Assembly (NCBI GenBank): GCA_010027295.1
Contig: RGVM01000004.1
Location: forward strand, 1 to 22,984
Source: Chitinophagia bacterium
GTDB taxonomy: Bacteria > Bacteroidota > Bacteroidia > Chitinophagales > Chitinophagaceae
Direction of reading: 5' to 3'
Length of the DNA: 22,984 bases
The notes beneath the pieces were generated by a model. The model had not been told where the DNA came from and did not search any database. It was given only the letters and a program-made list of their open reading frames with translations. The translations under genes were made by a program, and so were the position numbers. Positions 9,474-16,742 of this stretch are shown here, in pieces; the first letter of the stretch is position 1, and every line of letters begins with the position of its first letter.

Positions 9474-9503
9474 CATCCGACGACGGAAGGATGTCGTCGG
9501 ATG
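9474..9503 (+). repeat. Perfect 11-bp inverted repeat (stem-loop) in the leader of the carbamoyltransferase gene
   Basis: CATCCGACGAC at 9474-9484 pairs perfectly with GTCGTCGGATG at 9493-9503 across an 8-base loop. No T-run follows, so it is not a normal intrinsic terminator. It lies just after the possible -7 box and 114 bases before the start codon. A hairpin at the mRNA 5' end that protects the transcript is one reading; a binding site for a dimeric regulator is another. Confidence 0.6.
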
Positions 9504-9617
9504 TTGGACCCGCTGCTGCCGTGTCGGATTGACAGAGCGCAGCTGGAGCTACGCCTTGTTATGAGTCGACCGTCATCCCGCCTCGAAAGCCAGAGTCGGT
9601 TTCCATATTCCTAAACC

Positions 9618-11396
9618 ATGTATGTACTTGGCCTGAACGCTTTCCACGCCGACTCCTCGGCAGCCATCTTCCGTGATGGCATAATGATCGCCGCCACGGA
9701 GGAAGAAAGGTTCACACGGGTGAAGCATTGGGCCGGCTTCCCTTCGCAGGCGGTCCGTTTCTGTCTGCACGAGGCCGGCATCGGACTTTCGGATGTTGAC
9801 CACATCACCATCGGGCGAGACCCTCGGGCCAAGTTCTTCCACAAGCTCAGCTATCTCCTTCGTAACCCCTCCCTGGTCGCCGGCGCTTTCCGCAGGTTGG
9901 GCAATAGCCGAGACGTGGCAAACCTGGAAGACCTTTTCCATGAGGTCGACCCATCGGTGCCCTCATCGGCCGTCCGATCCCGTATTCGGAACATCGAGCA
10001 TCACCGCAGCCATCTCGCCTCTGCCTTCTACGCGTCACCTTTCGAGGAGGCGGCCCTTCTCTCCATCGACGGCTCCGGCGATTTCACTACGACCATGATG
10101 GGTGTCGGACGCGGGACGCGCATCGAAGTGATCGACAGCGTAGACTTCCCCGCTTCCATAGGTCTTTTCTACACCGCCTTCACCCAGTTCCTGGGGTTCC
10201 CCCATTACGGCGACGAGTATAAGGTCATGGGCCTCGCCCCCTACGGAGAGCCCAGATACGTCGATAAGGTGCTGGAACTGGTGCATTTGAAGCCAGAGGG
10301 CTTATTCGGATGGGATGCACGCTACTTCGTTCCCCCGAGCCAGGCCGGCTTCGAATATATCGATCATGTGCCTTCGGTCGGCAACCTCTACGCTTCACCA
10401 TTCCTGACAGCCTTCGGTCAGCCGCGACAGAAAGGGGAGGCACTTACCCAATACCACCGCGACCTGGCGGCCTCCGTCCAGCGAGCCACCGAGCAGATCA
10501 TCTTCCACCTGCTCAGGACGGTGAGGCAGCGGACGGGGCTCGACAATGTCTGCGTGGCGGGCGGTGTGGCCCAGAATTCCGTTGCGAACGGTAAGATGGC
10601 GGAGGCCACCGGCTTTAAGGGCGTATACATCCCATCGGCGGGCCATGATGCCGGCATCTCGATGGGTTCCGCCCTCTACCAGTACCATCATGTCCTGGGC
10701 AGGCCCCGTAATCCTGCCATCCGCAGCGCCTACACGGGCATCCGTTTCGGGAACGAAGAGATAGAGGTCATGCTGCGCGCGAGGGGGATCGCCTATCGCC
10801 GCATGGAGGATGACGAGCTGTATGACGCGGTGACGAACAAGCTCCTTCAGCCCGGCGTCGTGGGCTGGTTCCAGGGCCGGGCGGAGTTCGGCCCCCGGGC
10901 CCTCGGGGGGAGGTCCATCCTCGCAGACCCCAGGAACCCAGAGGCCAAAGACCTCCTCAACCTCAAGATCAAGCGCCGGGAGAGTTTTCGCCCCTTCGCG
11001 CCATCCATCCTCAGGGAATACACAGGCGAATGGTTCACCCGGACCGATGACGTCCCGTTCATGGAAAAGGTGTTTCCCATCCGCCCGGAGAAGAGGGCGG
11101 AGATACCCGCCGTGACGCATGTGGACGGTACGGGAAGGCTTCAGACAGTCGACAGCACGGTGTCTCCTAGGTACCATGCCCTGATTGATGCGTTCCGGCG
11201 CAAGACTGGCGTCCCCATTCTCCTCAACACGTCCTTCAACGAGAATGAACCCATCGTGAACACACCGCAGGAAGCCCTGGATTGCTATCTTCGAACAAGG
11301 ATGGACATGCTCGTGCTCGAAAACTGCGTGATCGAACGCGGCGCAGGAGATGACACCTCCGTGGCCGAGGCCGGACCCGACCCCAAGGGCGAGTGA
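9618..11396 (+). CDS. Carbamoyltransferase, NodU/CmcH (TobZ) family, 592 aa
   Basis: The N-terminus MYVLGLNAFHADSSAAIF followed by TEEERFTRVKH is the start of the Kae1-like, HSP70/actin-fold domain. HHRSHLASAFYAS (His128, His129 and His132) is the metal/carbamoyl-transfer site, followed by LLSIDGSGDFTT. Near residue 310 come VCVAGGVAQNSVANG and SAGHDAGISMG. The C-terminal YrdC-like part shows GWFQGRAEFGPRALGGRS and KRRESFRPFAPSIL, hallmarks of the family. The length matches NodU and TobZ. These enzymes move a carbamoyl group from carbamoyl phosphate, through carbamoyl-AMP, to a hydroxyl of a sugar. In this locus the acceptor is most likely a sugar of the polysaccharide repeat. The gene starts a new unit after a long gap and ends one base before the GT2 gene. 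Confidence 0.93.
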   Translation: MYVLGLNAFHADSSAAIFRDGIMIAATEEERFTRVKHWAGFPSQAVRFCLHEAGIGLSDVDHITIGRDPRAKFFHKLSYLLRNPSLVAGAFRRLGNSRDVANLEDLFHEVDPSVPSSAVRSRIRNIEHHRSHLASAFYASPFEEAALLSIDGSGDFTTTMMGVGRGTRIEVIDSVDFPASIGLFYTAFTQFLGFPHYGDEYKVMGLAPYGEPRYVDKVLELVHLKPEGLFGWDARYFVPPSQAGFEYIDHVPSVGNLYASPFLTAFGQPRQKGEALTQYHRDLAASVQRATEQIIFHLLRTVRQRTGLDNVCVAGGVAQNSVANGKMAEATGFKGVYIPSAGHDAGISMGSALYQYHHVLGRPRNPAIRSAYTGIRFGNEEIEVMLRARGIAYRRMEDDELYDAVTNKLLQPGVVGWFQGRAEFGPRALGGRSILADPRNPEAKDLLNLKIKRRESFRPFAPSILREYTGEWFTRTDDVPFMEKVFPIRPEKRAEIPAVTHVDGTGRLQTVDSTVSPRYHALIDAFRRKTGVPILLNTSFNENEPIVNTPQEALDCYLRTRMDMLVLENCVIERGAGDDTSVAEAGPDPKGE

Positions 11397-11397
11397 C

Positions 11398-12150
11398 ATG
11401 CTCATCACCATCATCACTGCGACATTCGATTCTGCCCGCACCGTGGATGACACGCTGCGATCCGTGCATGCCCAGACTTATCCCGATATAGAACACATCA
11501 TCGTCGACGGTGCCTCTACTGACAAGACGCTGTCCATCGTAGCCAACTATCCGCAGATACGAAAGGTCGTCTCCGAGCCGGACATGGGCATCTACGACGC
11601 TATGAACAAGGGAATCGCCCTTGCCTCGGGGGATGTGGTGGGCATCCTCAATTCGGACGACTTCTATGCGCATCCGGATGTCCTGCACAAGGTGGTCGCC
11701 GCCTTCGAGGACCCCAGCGTCGATGCCGTCTATGGCGACCTGTTATATGTCGATGCCGAAAATCCCCGACGCGTCCTGAGGTCCTGGAAGTCGGGCAGGT
11801 ACCGGCCCGGCAGATTCAAATGGGGCTGGATGCCGCCCCATCCGACATTTTTCGTCCGCCGTACCTTGTATGAACGGTATGGAGGTTTTAATTTGGCGCT
11901 CGGAACATGTGGAGACTATGAGCTGATGCTGAGGTTCATACACAGGCACGGAGCCCGTTTGTCATACCTGCCCGAAGTACTGGTGCTCATGCGGGCCGGC
12001 GGCGCCAGCAACGAAAGCCTGCTGGCCAGGCTGCAAGCGAACCGGAACGACAGGCTGGCCTGGTCGGTCAACGGGATAAAACCCTTCTGGTTCACCCTGT
12101 ATCTGAAGCCTTTGCGCAAGTTCATCCAGTTCCTCAGGTTCCGTCGCTGA
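11398..12150 (+). CDS. Glycosyltransferase family 2, 250 aa
   Basis: A single GT-A domain. [20 protein letters not shown] is the first strand of GT2 enzymes of the WcaA/WbbD-like group. [12 protein letters not shown] (Asp37 and Asp42) binds the nucleotide, and GILNSDDFY (Asp87 and Asp88) is the metal-binding DxD equivalent, in the usual form for this subgroup. [14 protein letters not shown] and [12 protein letters not shown] are typical of the C-terminal acceptor side. I chose ATG 11398, one base after the stop of the carbamoyltransferase gene, because the longer frame from 11350 would lie inside that gene. The two are tightly coupled and probably co-translated. It adds one sugar to the repeat unit; which sugar is not known. 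Confidence 0.9.
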   Translation: MLITIITATFDSARTVDDTLRSVHAQTYPDIEHIIVDGASTDKTLSIVANYPQIRKVVSEPDMGIYDAMNKGIALASGDVVGILNSDDFYAHPDVLHKVVAAFEDPSVDAVYGDLLYVDAENPRRVLRSWKSGRYRPGRFKWGWMPPHPTFFVRRTLYERYGGFNLALGTCGDYELMLRFIHRHGARLSYLPEVLVLMRAGGASNESLLARLQANRNDRLAWSVNGIKPFWFTLYLKPLRKFIQFLRFRR

Positions 12151-12163
12151 CAGCGGAAGCCTT

Positions 12164-12208
12164 CTGCGCATTCTGTTGGGAACCCCGAGGGACAACAGGC
12201 ATGCGCAG
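12164..12208 (+). repeat. Imperfect 14-bp inverted repeat between the GT2 gene and gmd
   Basis: CTGCGCAT (12164-12171) and CTGTTG (12173-12178) pair with CAACAG (12193-12198) and ATGCGCAG (12201-12208). The loop is 14 bases and a small 1x2 internal bulge separates the two helices. An A-rich rather than T-rich stretch follows, so termination of the upstream unit is not clear. It could be a processing or mRNA-stability hairpin inside the operon. Confidence 0.6.
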
Positions 12209-12241
12209 GGCGTAAGAAAACCCTCAAACCACTCGAATACA

Positions 12242-13357
12242 ATGGGCATGACGGCACTCATCACCGGCATCACGGGTCAGGACGGCTCCTATCTCGCGGA
12301 ACTGCTGCTGGAAAAGGGATATACGGTACACGGCATCAAGCGGAGGAGTTCCCTTTTCAATACCGACCGCATCGACCACCTGTACGCAGACCCGCATGAG
12401 ACCGACGTGCGGATGAAACTGCATTACGGCGACCTGACCGATAGCACGAACCTCATCCGCATCATCCAGGAGACGCAGCCCGACGAGATCTACAACCTCG
12501 CGGCGATGAGCCATGTGCACGTAAGCTTCGAGACGCCCGAATATACAGCTAACGCCGACGGCATCGGTACGCTCCGAATCCTGGAGGCCGTGCGCCTGCT
12601 GGGCCTCACGAAAAAGACCCGTATCTATCAGGCCTCCACTTCCGAGTTGTACGGACTGGTGCAGGCTGTCCCCCAGTCGGAGACCACCCCGTTTTATCCC
12701 CGTTCGCCCTATGCCGTGGCCAAGCTCTACGCGTATTGGATCACTATCAACTACCGGGAGGCGTATGGCATGTTCGCCGTCAACGGCATCCTCTTCAACC
12801 ACGAGTCTCCCGTCAGGGGTGAAACCTTCGTGACGCGCAAGATCACGCGCGGCGTCTCCAAGATCGCCCTCGGCCTGCAGGACAAGATATATCTCGGCAA
12901 CCTGGATGCTCAGCGAGACTGGGGCCATGCAAAGGACTACGTCGAGGGCATGTGGCGGATTCTGCAGCAAGACGAGCCGGAGGATTACGTGCTCGCCACA
13001 GGTGTGACAACCCCCGTCCGCGAGTTCGTCCGCATGGCCTTCCGCGAGGTAGGGGTAGAGCTCGAATTCAGGGGCGGCGCCGAGAAGGAAGTGGGCGTGG
13101 TGGCCTCCTGCACGAACCCGGAGTTCCAGCTTCCAATCGGAAGGGAGGTCGTGGCAGTGGATCCCCGGTACTACCGCCCCACAGAGGTCGACCTACTCAT
13201 CGGCGACGCCTCGAAAGCATATCGGAAGCTTGGCTGGAAGCCCGCTTACGACCTACAGATGCTTGTGACGGACATGGTACAGTCCGACCTCGAGGTCTTC
13301 CGCAAGGAGAAGATCCTCCTCGATTCCGGTTTCTCCCTCAAGAACCAATATGAATGA
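12242..13357 (+). CDS. gmd: GDP-mannose 4,6-dehydratase, 371 aa
   Basis: This enzyme converts GDP-D-mannose to GDP-4-keto-6-deoxy-D-mannose, the first step to GDP-L-fucose. It is a short-chain dehydrogenase (extended type): the NADP-binding loop GITGQDG is at residues 9-15 and [15 protein letters not shown] follows. The catalytic region has STSELYG near residue 133 and SPYAVAK with Tyr157 and Lys161. [17 protein letters not shown] is diagnostic of Gmd over other sugar epimerases, as are the substrate-binding [18 protein letters not shown] and the C-terminal [18 protein letters not shown] 12242 or ATG 12248 fits; the frame opens earlier, but residues upstream of these do not resemble the family. 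The next gene, fcl, follows within 28 bases and does the next step. Confidence 0.96.
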   Translation: MGMTALITGITGQDGSYLAELLLEKGYTVHGIKRRSSLFNTDRIDHLYADPHETDVRMKLHYGDLTDSTNLIRIIQETQPDEIYNLAAMSHVHVSFETPEYTANADGIGTLRILEAVRLLGLTKKTRIYQASTSELYGLVQAVPQSETTPFYPRSPYAVAKLYAYWITINYREAYGMFAVNGILFNHESPVRGETFVTRKITRGVSKIALGLQDKIYLGNLDAQRDWGHAKDYVEGMWRILQQDEPEDYVLATGVTTPVREFVRMAFREVGVELEFRGGAEKEVGVVASCTNPEFQLPIGREVVAVDPRYYRPTEVDLLIGDASKAYRKLGWKPAYDLQMLVTDMVQSDLEVFRKEKILLDSGFSLKNQYE

Positions 13358-13385
13358 CAGGCGCTTGCCGCGCCAATCAGCACCC

Positions 13386-14309
13386 ATGCACAAGGACAGC
13401 ATCATCTACGTGGCCGGCCATCGCGGCATGGTGGGGTCGGCCATCGTCAGGCGTCTCCTTTCCGAAGGGTATTCACGCATCCTGACACGCGGCTCCCGCG
13501 AACTCGACCTCAGGAACCAGGCCGCCGTCGGCACCTTCTTCGGTGAGGAGAAGCCCGACTATGTATTCCTCGCAGCTGCGAAAGTGGGGGGCATCCTCGC
13601 CAATGACACCTACCGTGGGGAGTTCCTGTACGACAACCTCATGATTCAGAGCAACGTCGTCCATGCCGCCCACCTGAACGGTGTGAAGAAACTGCTCTTC
13701 CTGGGGTCGTCCTGCATCTATCCCAAGATGGCATCCCAGCCGCTCCGGGAAGACTACCTGCTGACAGGCCCGCTGGAACCCACCAACGAACCCTACGCCA
13801 TCGCCAAGATCGCCGGCATCAAGCTCTGCGACGCCTATCGCGCCCAGTACGGAAGCCGGTTCATCTCCGTCATGCCCACCAACCTCTACGGGCCGAACGA
13901 CAATTACGACCTGCACAACTCGCATGTGCTGCCCGCGCTGATCCGGAAATTCCATGAGGCAAGGATGTCGGGGGCGGAGAGCGTCACCATCTGGGGTACG
14001 GGCAAGCCCCGGCGGGAATTCCTGCATGTCGACGACCTGGCAGACGCCTGCCTCCACCTCATGCGCACCTATGACGAGGCCGGACTCGTGAACATCGGTA
14101 CCGGAGAGGATATCGAAATCGGAGCGCTCGCCCGGATGGTGGCCCGCATCGTCGGGTTCGAGGGTGACATCATACACGACCTGTCGAAACCCGACGGCAC
14201 CCCCCGGAAACTGCTGGACGTCTCCAAGCTGCACGGGCTGGGCTGGTCGCACCGCATCGGTCTCGAGGAAGGCATACGTGCCGTGTACGCCGAGTACGCA
14301 TCCCGTTAA
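13386..14309 (+). CDS. fcl: GDP-L-fucose synthase, 307 aa
   Basis: The enzyme performs the 3,5-epimerisation and 4-reduction of GDP-4-keto-6-deoxymannose, giving GDP-L-fucose for the polysaccharide. The NADP-binding loop GHRGMVG is at residues 11-17. [11 protein letters not shown], the catalytic [10 protein letters not shown] with Ser108, Ser109 and Cys110, and NEPYAIAK with Tyr137 and Lys141 are all present, as are [12 protein letters not shown] and [15 protein letters not shown] chose ATG 13386 because it gives the usual length and puts the beta strand IIYVAGHRG next to the N-terminus. The frame opens at 13350, but that start overlaps gmd. With gmd immediately upstream the pathway from GDP-mannose is complete; the gene making GDP-mannose is outside the window. 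Confidence 0.96.
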   Translation: MHKDSIIYVAGHRGMVGSAIVRRLLSEGYSRILTRGSRELDLRNQAAVGTFFGEEKPDYVFLAAAKVGGILANDTYRGEFLYDNLMIQSNVVHAAHLNGVKKLLFLGSSCIYPKMASQPLREDYLLTGPLEPTNEPYAIAKIAGIKLCDAYRAQYGSRFISVMPTNLYGPNDNYDLHNSHVLPALIRKFHEARMSGAESVTIWGTGKPRREFLHVDDLADACLHLMRTYDEAGLVNIGTGEDIEIGALARMVARIVGFEGDIIHDLSKPDGTPRKLLDVSKLHGLGWSHRIGLEEGIRAVYAEYASR

Positions 14310-14326
14310 AAATGCTCCCGAATGGG

Positions 14327-14334
14327 TACATTTG
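14327..14334 (+). promoter_or_regulatory. Possible -7 box (TACATTTG) ahead of the phosphatase gene
   Basis: TACATTTG in the 69-base gap after fcl matches TAnnTTTG, and a start near 14339 would leave a leader of about 40 bases. No TTTG stands at the -33 position, so this is a partial match only. Confidence 0.35.
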
Positions 14335-14378
14335 CGTGCCTGTGACCCGGCACCTGTGAAACCCAAGACAAGCGAAGC

Positions 14379-15119
14379 ATGTTCTCCATCTTCAGGAAAA
14401 AGAAGCCAGAGGAGCCCTTCCCGTTCCATCTCGTGGGAACGGACATGCATTCCCATATCCTGGCCGGCATCGATGATGGTTCGCCGGACCTGGACGTGTC
14501 CACGACGCTCGTAAAGGGGCTCCTGGACCTGGGGTATTCGAAACTCACCGCCACGCCCCATGTGATGGAGGACCTCTTCCGCAATACCAAGCGGACCATC
14601 CAGGAGGCGCACAACAACCTGCAGCTCAAATTGGCGGAAGAGGGCATCCAGGTGCCCATCCGCTTTGCAGCAGAATACCTCCTGGACGGCAATGTCGACA
14701 CCATGCTCGCCAAGAAGGTGCCCTTGCTGACCTTGAAGGACAACCTCGTACTGGTGGAGATCTCCTTCGTCAGTCCGCCCATGTACCTGAGGGAAGTGCT
14801 CTTCGAACTCCAGATGAAAGGCTACCAGCCCGTATTCGCACACCCCGAGCGGTATTTCTTCTACCACACCAAGCCCGCCGAATATTCAGATATCAAGGAC
14901 ATGGGTTGCCTCTTCCAATGCAACCTCCTGTCTTTCAGCGGTTACTACGGCCCTCCCGTCCGTCAGGCAGCCGAATACCTTGTCAAACACGGCATGGTGG
15001 ACTTCGTCGGTACCGATATCCATCATGAGAAGCACCTGCAGGCCCTTCGGGAACTGACACAGACTCCCAGCCTGGCAAGGCTTATCCATGAGAAGGGTGT
15101 CATGAACACTCGTCTATGA
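14379..15119 (+). CDS. Tyrosine-protein phosphatase, CpsB/CapC (YwqE) family, PHP fold, 246 aa
   Basis: A metal-dependent phosphotyrosine phosphatase of the PHP superfamily, as in CpsB, Wzb-like CapC and YwqE. The family removes phosphate from the tyrosine tail of bacterial tyrosine kinases that control capsule or EPS export. Visible metal ligands are TDMHSHILAGIDDG (His24, His26, Asp32, Asp33), TATPHV (His61), AAEYLLD (Glu99), FAHPERY (His155) and GTDIHH (Asp213, His215). The basic, proline-containing start MFSIFRKKKPEEPFPFH is usual for Bacteroidota members. It follows fcl by 69 bases and ends the polysaccharide block. No cognate kinase/Wzc gene is in the window, so its target must lie elsewhere. 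Confidence 0.9.
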   Translation: MFSIFRKKKPEEPFPFHLVGTDMHSHILAGIDDGSPDLDVSTTLVKGLLDLGYSKLTATPHVMEDLFRNTKRTIQEAHNNLQLKLAEEGIQVPIRFAAEYLLDGNVDTMLAKKVPLLTLKDNLVLVEISFVSPPMYLREVLFELQMKGYQPVFAHPERYFFYHTKPAEYSDIKDMGCLFQCNLLSFSGYYGPPVRQAAEYLVKHGMVDFVGTDIHHEKHLQALRELTQTPSLARLIHEKGVMNTRL

Positions 15120-15179
15120 CCTTTCACGAATAATTGGGAACCTCAGAACAATTCTGGGTCGTCATTGTTATAAGCCACG

Positions 15180-16061
15180 ATGAACGCCTTCACGATCAAG
15201 GATCTGGAAAACCTAACCGGGATAAAGGCCCATACCATCAGGATATGGGAACAGCGTTATTCCTTCCTGAAACCGAGGCGAACCGACACCAATATCCGTT
15301 ACTACAGCAACGAGGAGCTCAAGAAGATCCTCAACATCGCGCTGCTCAATAAGTACGGCTACAAGATTTCCCATATCGACCGGATGTCTGAGCCTGAGAT
15401 CAACGACAAGATCATCAGCCTCAGCAATTCCCTGGCCCAGCACGAGAAGATCATCAACGATCTGATCCAGTCGATGGTTGACATGGAAATGGAGTCCTTC
15501 GAGGACTGCCTGACCGACTACATCCGTCAACGGGGCATCGAAAAGGCAATCAGCCAAATCATCTTCCCTTTCCTGGAGAGAATCGGTGTCCTCTGGATGA
15601 CCGGGCATATCATTCCCGCCCAGGAACACCTCGTGTCCAACATCATCCGTCAGAAGATCCTGGTGGGTATCGATACGGTCACCACCCATCTTCGGGCCGA
15701 GAAGACCCTCATCCTCTTCCTCCCAGAGGGGGAATTCCACGAGTTGGGTCTTTTGTTTGTCTATTATATGTTAAAGAGCCGTGGCATACGGGTCGTCTAT
15801 TTAGGGGCAAACGTGCCCCTCGACGACGTCCAACAGGTCATCGGCTACAAGAAGCCGGACTTCCTATACACGCACCTGACCTCCGTCTCCCACGCTTTCA
15901 ACTTCGACAGGTTCATCGCCCAGTCCCTCAAGAAGTTCGACACCACCCCCCTCATCATCTCCGGCAAGCTGGCCCTGTCCTACGAGAAGAAAATCCCTCC
16001 CCAGATCATCTTCAAGCGCTCCCTCCAGGAGGTAACCGAGTTCATTGCTACGATACACTAA
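15180..16061 (+). CDS. carH: MerR-family transcriptional regulator with B12-binding domain, CarH/LitR-like, 293 aa
   Basis: A DNA-binding photoreceptor-type repressor. The N-terminal MerR helix-turn-helix (FTIKDLENLTGIKAHTIRIW, wing region RYYSNEELKKIL) spans about residues 4-70. A four-helix bundle (about 85-165) carries Trp139-x9-Glu149-His150, the W-x9-EH motif that marks light-sensing adenosylcobalamin proteins of the CarH group. The Rossmann domain has EFHELG (Glu185, His187, Gly190), the ExHxxG form that supplies the lower axial histidine to cobalt. Where Thermus CarH has its light-state upper ligand His132, next to the tryptophan, this protein has Met140. In the dark, family members with adenosylcobalamin repress carotenoid genes, and light breaks the tetramer. 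The position immediately before a sigma factor and crtI/crtB fits that role. It ends 120 bases before the sigma-factor gene. Confidence 0.9.
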   Translation: MNAFTIKDLENLTGIKAHTIRIWEQRYSFLKPRRTDTNIRYYSNEELKKILNIALLNKYGYKISHIDRMSEPEINDKIISLSNSLAQHEKIINDLIQSMVDMEMESFEDCLTDYIRQRGIEKAISQIIFPFLERIGVLWMTGHIIPAQEHLVSNIIRQKILVGIDTVTTHLRAEKTLILFLPEGEFHELGLLFVYYMLKSRGIRVVYLGANVPLDDVQQVIGYKKPDFLYTHLTSVSHAFNFDRFIAQSLKKFDTTPLIISGKLALSYEKKIPPQIIFKRSLQEVTEFIATIH

Positions 16062-16087
16062 TTCTCCCCACTTCCGCCCTCTCCTCG

Positions 16088-16123
16088 TTTTGTTGAAGAG
16101 TAGTTGAAAAAAATTCAACAAAA
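16088..16123. promoter_or_regulatory. Operator-like inverted repeat O1 upstream of the ECF sigma gene
   Basis: TTTTGTTGAA (16088-16097) is repeated in perfect inverted form as TTCAACAAAA (16114-16123) with a 16-base spacer. Inside the spacer another GTTGAA (16103-16108) lies exactly 11 bases after the first GTTGAA (16092-16097) and 11 before TTCAAC (16114-16119). An 11-base period suits a CarH-type protein whose subunits bind successive 11-bp repeats. TTCAACAA also fits the nTnnACAn core reported for that group, as I recall it. The right arm ends one base before the -33 TTTG. Confidence 0.65.
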
Positions 16124-16124
16124 T

Positions 16125-16157
16125 TTTGGTGCCCTCCCTGGCTTTTGTTTAAATTTG
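16125..16157 (+). promoter_or_regulatory. Bacteroidota-type promoter for the ECF sigma gene
   Basis: A -33 TTTG (16125-16128) and a -7 TAAATTTG (16150-16157, consensus TAnnTTTG) are separated by 21 bases, within the normal range for the primary sigma factor of Bacteroidota. Transcription would start near 16162, leaving a leader of about 20 bases. O1 abuts the -33 box and the left arm of O2 overlaps the -7 box, so bound regulator would block polymerase. Confidence 0.7.
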
Positions 16158-16177
16158 TCGAGAAGGAATTAAACAAA
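16144..16177. promoter_or_regulatory. Operator-like inverted repeat O2 overlapping the ECF sigma promoter
   Basis: TTTGTTTAA (16144-16152) and TTAAACAAA (16169-16177) form a perfect 9-bp inverted repeat with a 16-base spacer, the same arm design and spacing as O1. The two elements are offset by exactly 55 bases, five 11-bp units. A further TTTGTCGA-like half-site lies within the spacer at 16154-16161. O2 covers the -7 box and extends to four bases before the start codon. Confidence 0.65.
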
Positions 16178-16181
16178 GGCC

Positions 16182-16682
16182 ATGTCCAAACAGGATTTCA
16201 ACCAAATGCTGCTTCAGAACACTGAGTTCCTGAAGCCTTTTGCGGTGACGCTGACGAAGGACCACGAGTCTGCCAAGGATCTCCTGCAGGAGACCATGTT
16301 CCGGGCGCTGGCCAACCACGACAAGTACAGTGTGGGGACCAATATCAAGGCCTGGCTGTACACGATCATGCGGAACATTTTCATCAACAACTACCGCAGG
16401 AAGGCCAAACAGAACACCATATTCGACAATTCCTCGAACGACTTCCTGCTCGACTACAACCAGTCGACCATTGACAACGGGGCTGAGAGCAGCCTCAGGA
16501 TGAAAGAAGTGAAGGCAGCCATCCATGGTTTGCCGGAGATTTTCCGCCAGCCTTTCCTCTTGTATTTCGAGGGATACAAATACCATGAGATTGCCGATGC
16601 ATTGGGAGAGCCCTTGGGTACGATCAAAAGTCGCATCCATTTCGCCCGGCGTCTCCTGAAGGAGCAGATATCCAGGTTCTGA
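16182..16682 (+). CDS. RNA polymerase ECF-type sigma factor, 166 aa
   Basis: A two-domain sigma-70 family protein lacking regions 1 and 3. Region 2 (about residues 13-75) includes ESAKDLLQETMFRAL, the core-binding helix, and NIKAWLYTIMRNIFINNYRR, the -10-melting part. After an acidic and asparagine-rich linker, region 4 (about 105-162) has IHGLPEIFRQPFLLY and the helix-turn-helix GYKYHEIADALGEPLGTIKS for -35 recognition. No anti-sigma gene follows, so control probably comes through its own promoter, which is flanked by the O1 and O2 elements. This resembles Streptomyces LitS, an ECF factor controlled by LitR that drives carotenoid genes. I infer that it transcribes crtI and/or crtB. Confidence 0.93.
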   Translation: MSKQDFNQMLLQNTEFLKPFAVTLTKDHESAKDLLQETMFRALANHDKYSVGTNIKAWLYTIMRNIFINNYRRKAKQNTIFDNSSNDFLLDYNQSTIDNGAESSLRMKEVKAAIHGLPEIFRQPFLLYFEGYKYHEIADALGEPLGTIKSRIHFARRLLKEQISRF

Positions 16683-16690
16683 GTCGGCGG

Positions 16691-16707
16691 ACCGTCGTCC
16701 GGACGGT
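16691..16707. repeat. Short inverted repeat between the sigma gene and crtI
   Basis: ACCGTC (16691-16696) pairs with GACGGT (16702-16707) around a 5-base loop; within it CGTCCGGACG is a perfect 10-base palindrome. It lies in the 60-base gap before crtI and has no T-run after it. It may be a small operator or a weak hairpin, or chance in GC-rich DNA. Confidence 0.3.
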
Positions 16708-16742
16708 AGGCAGGCCCTTCACGTCCCAACAACCCATAGCCA

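Noticed and set aside
13473..14867. Long open frame (464 codons) on the minus strand across fcl and the phosphatase gene
   Set aside because: It runs under two certain genes and their gap, has no recognisable domain, and is explained by GC-rich codon third positions.
15120..15179. Autoregulatory operator or promoter upstream of the CarH-like gene
   Set aside because: The 60-base gap contains ATTGTTATAA and an AGAA-CAA-TTCT symmetry, but neither fits the O1/O2 arms or TAnnTTTG well enough.
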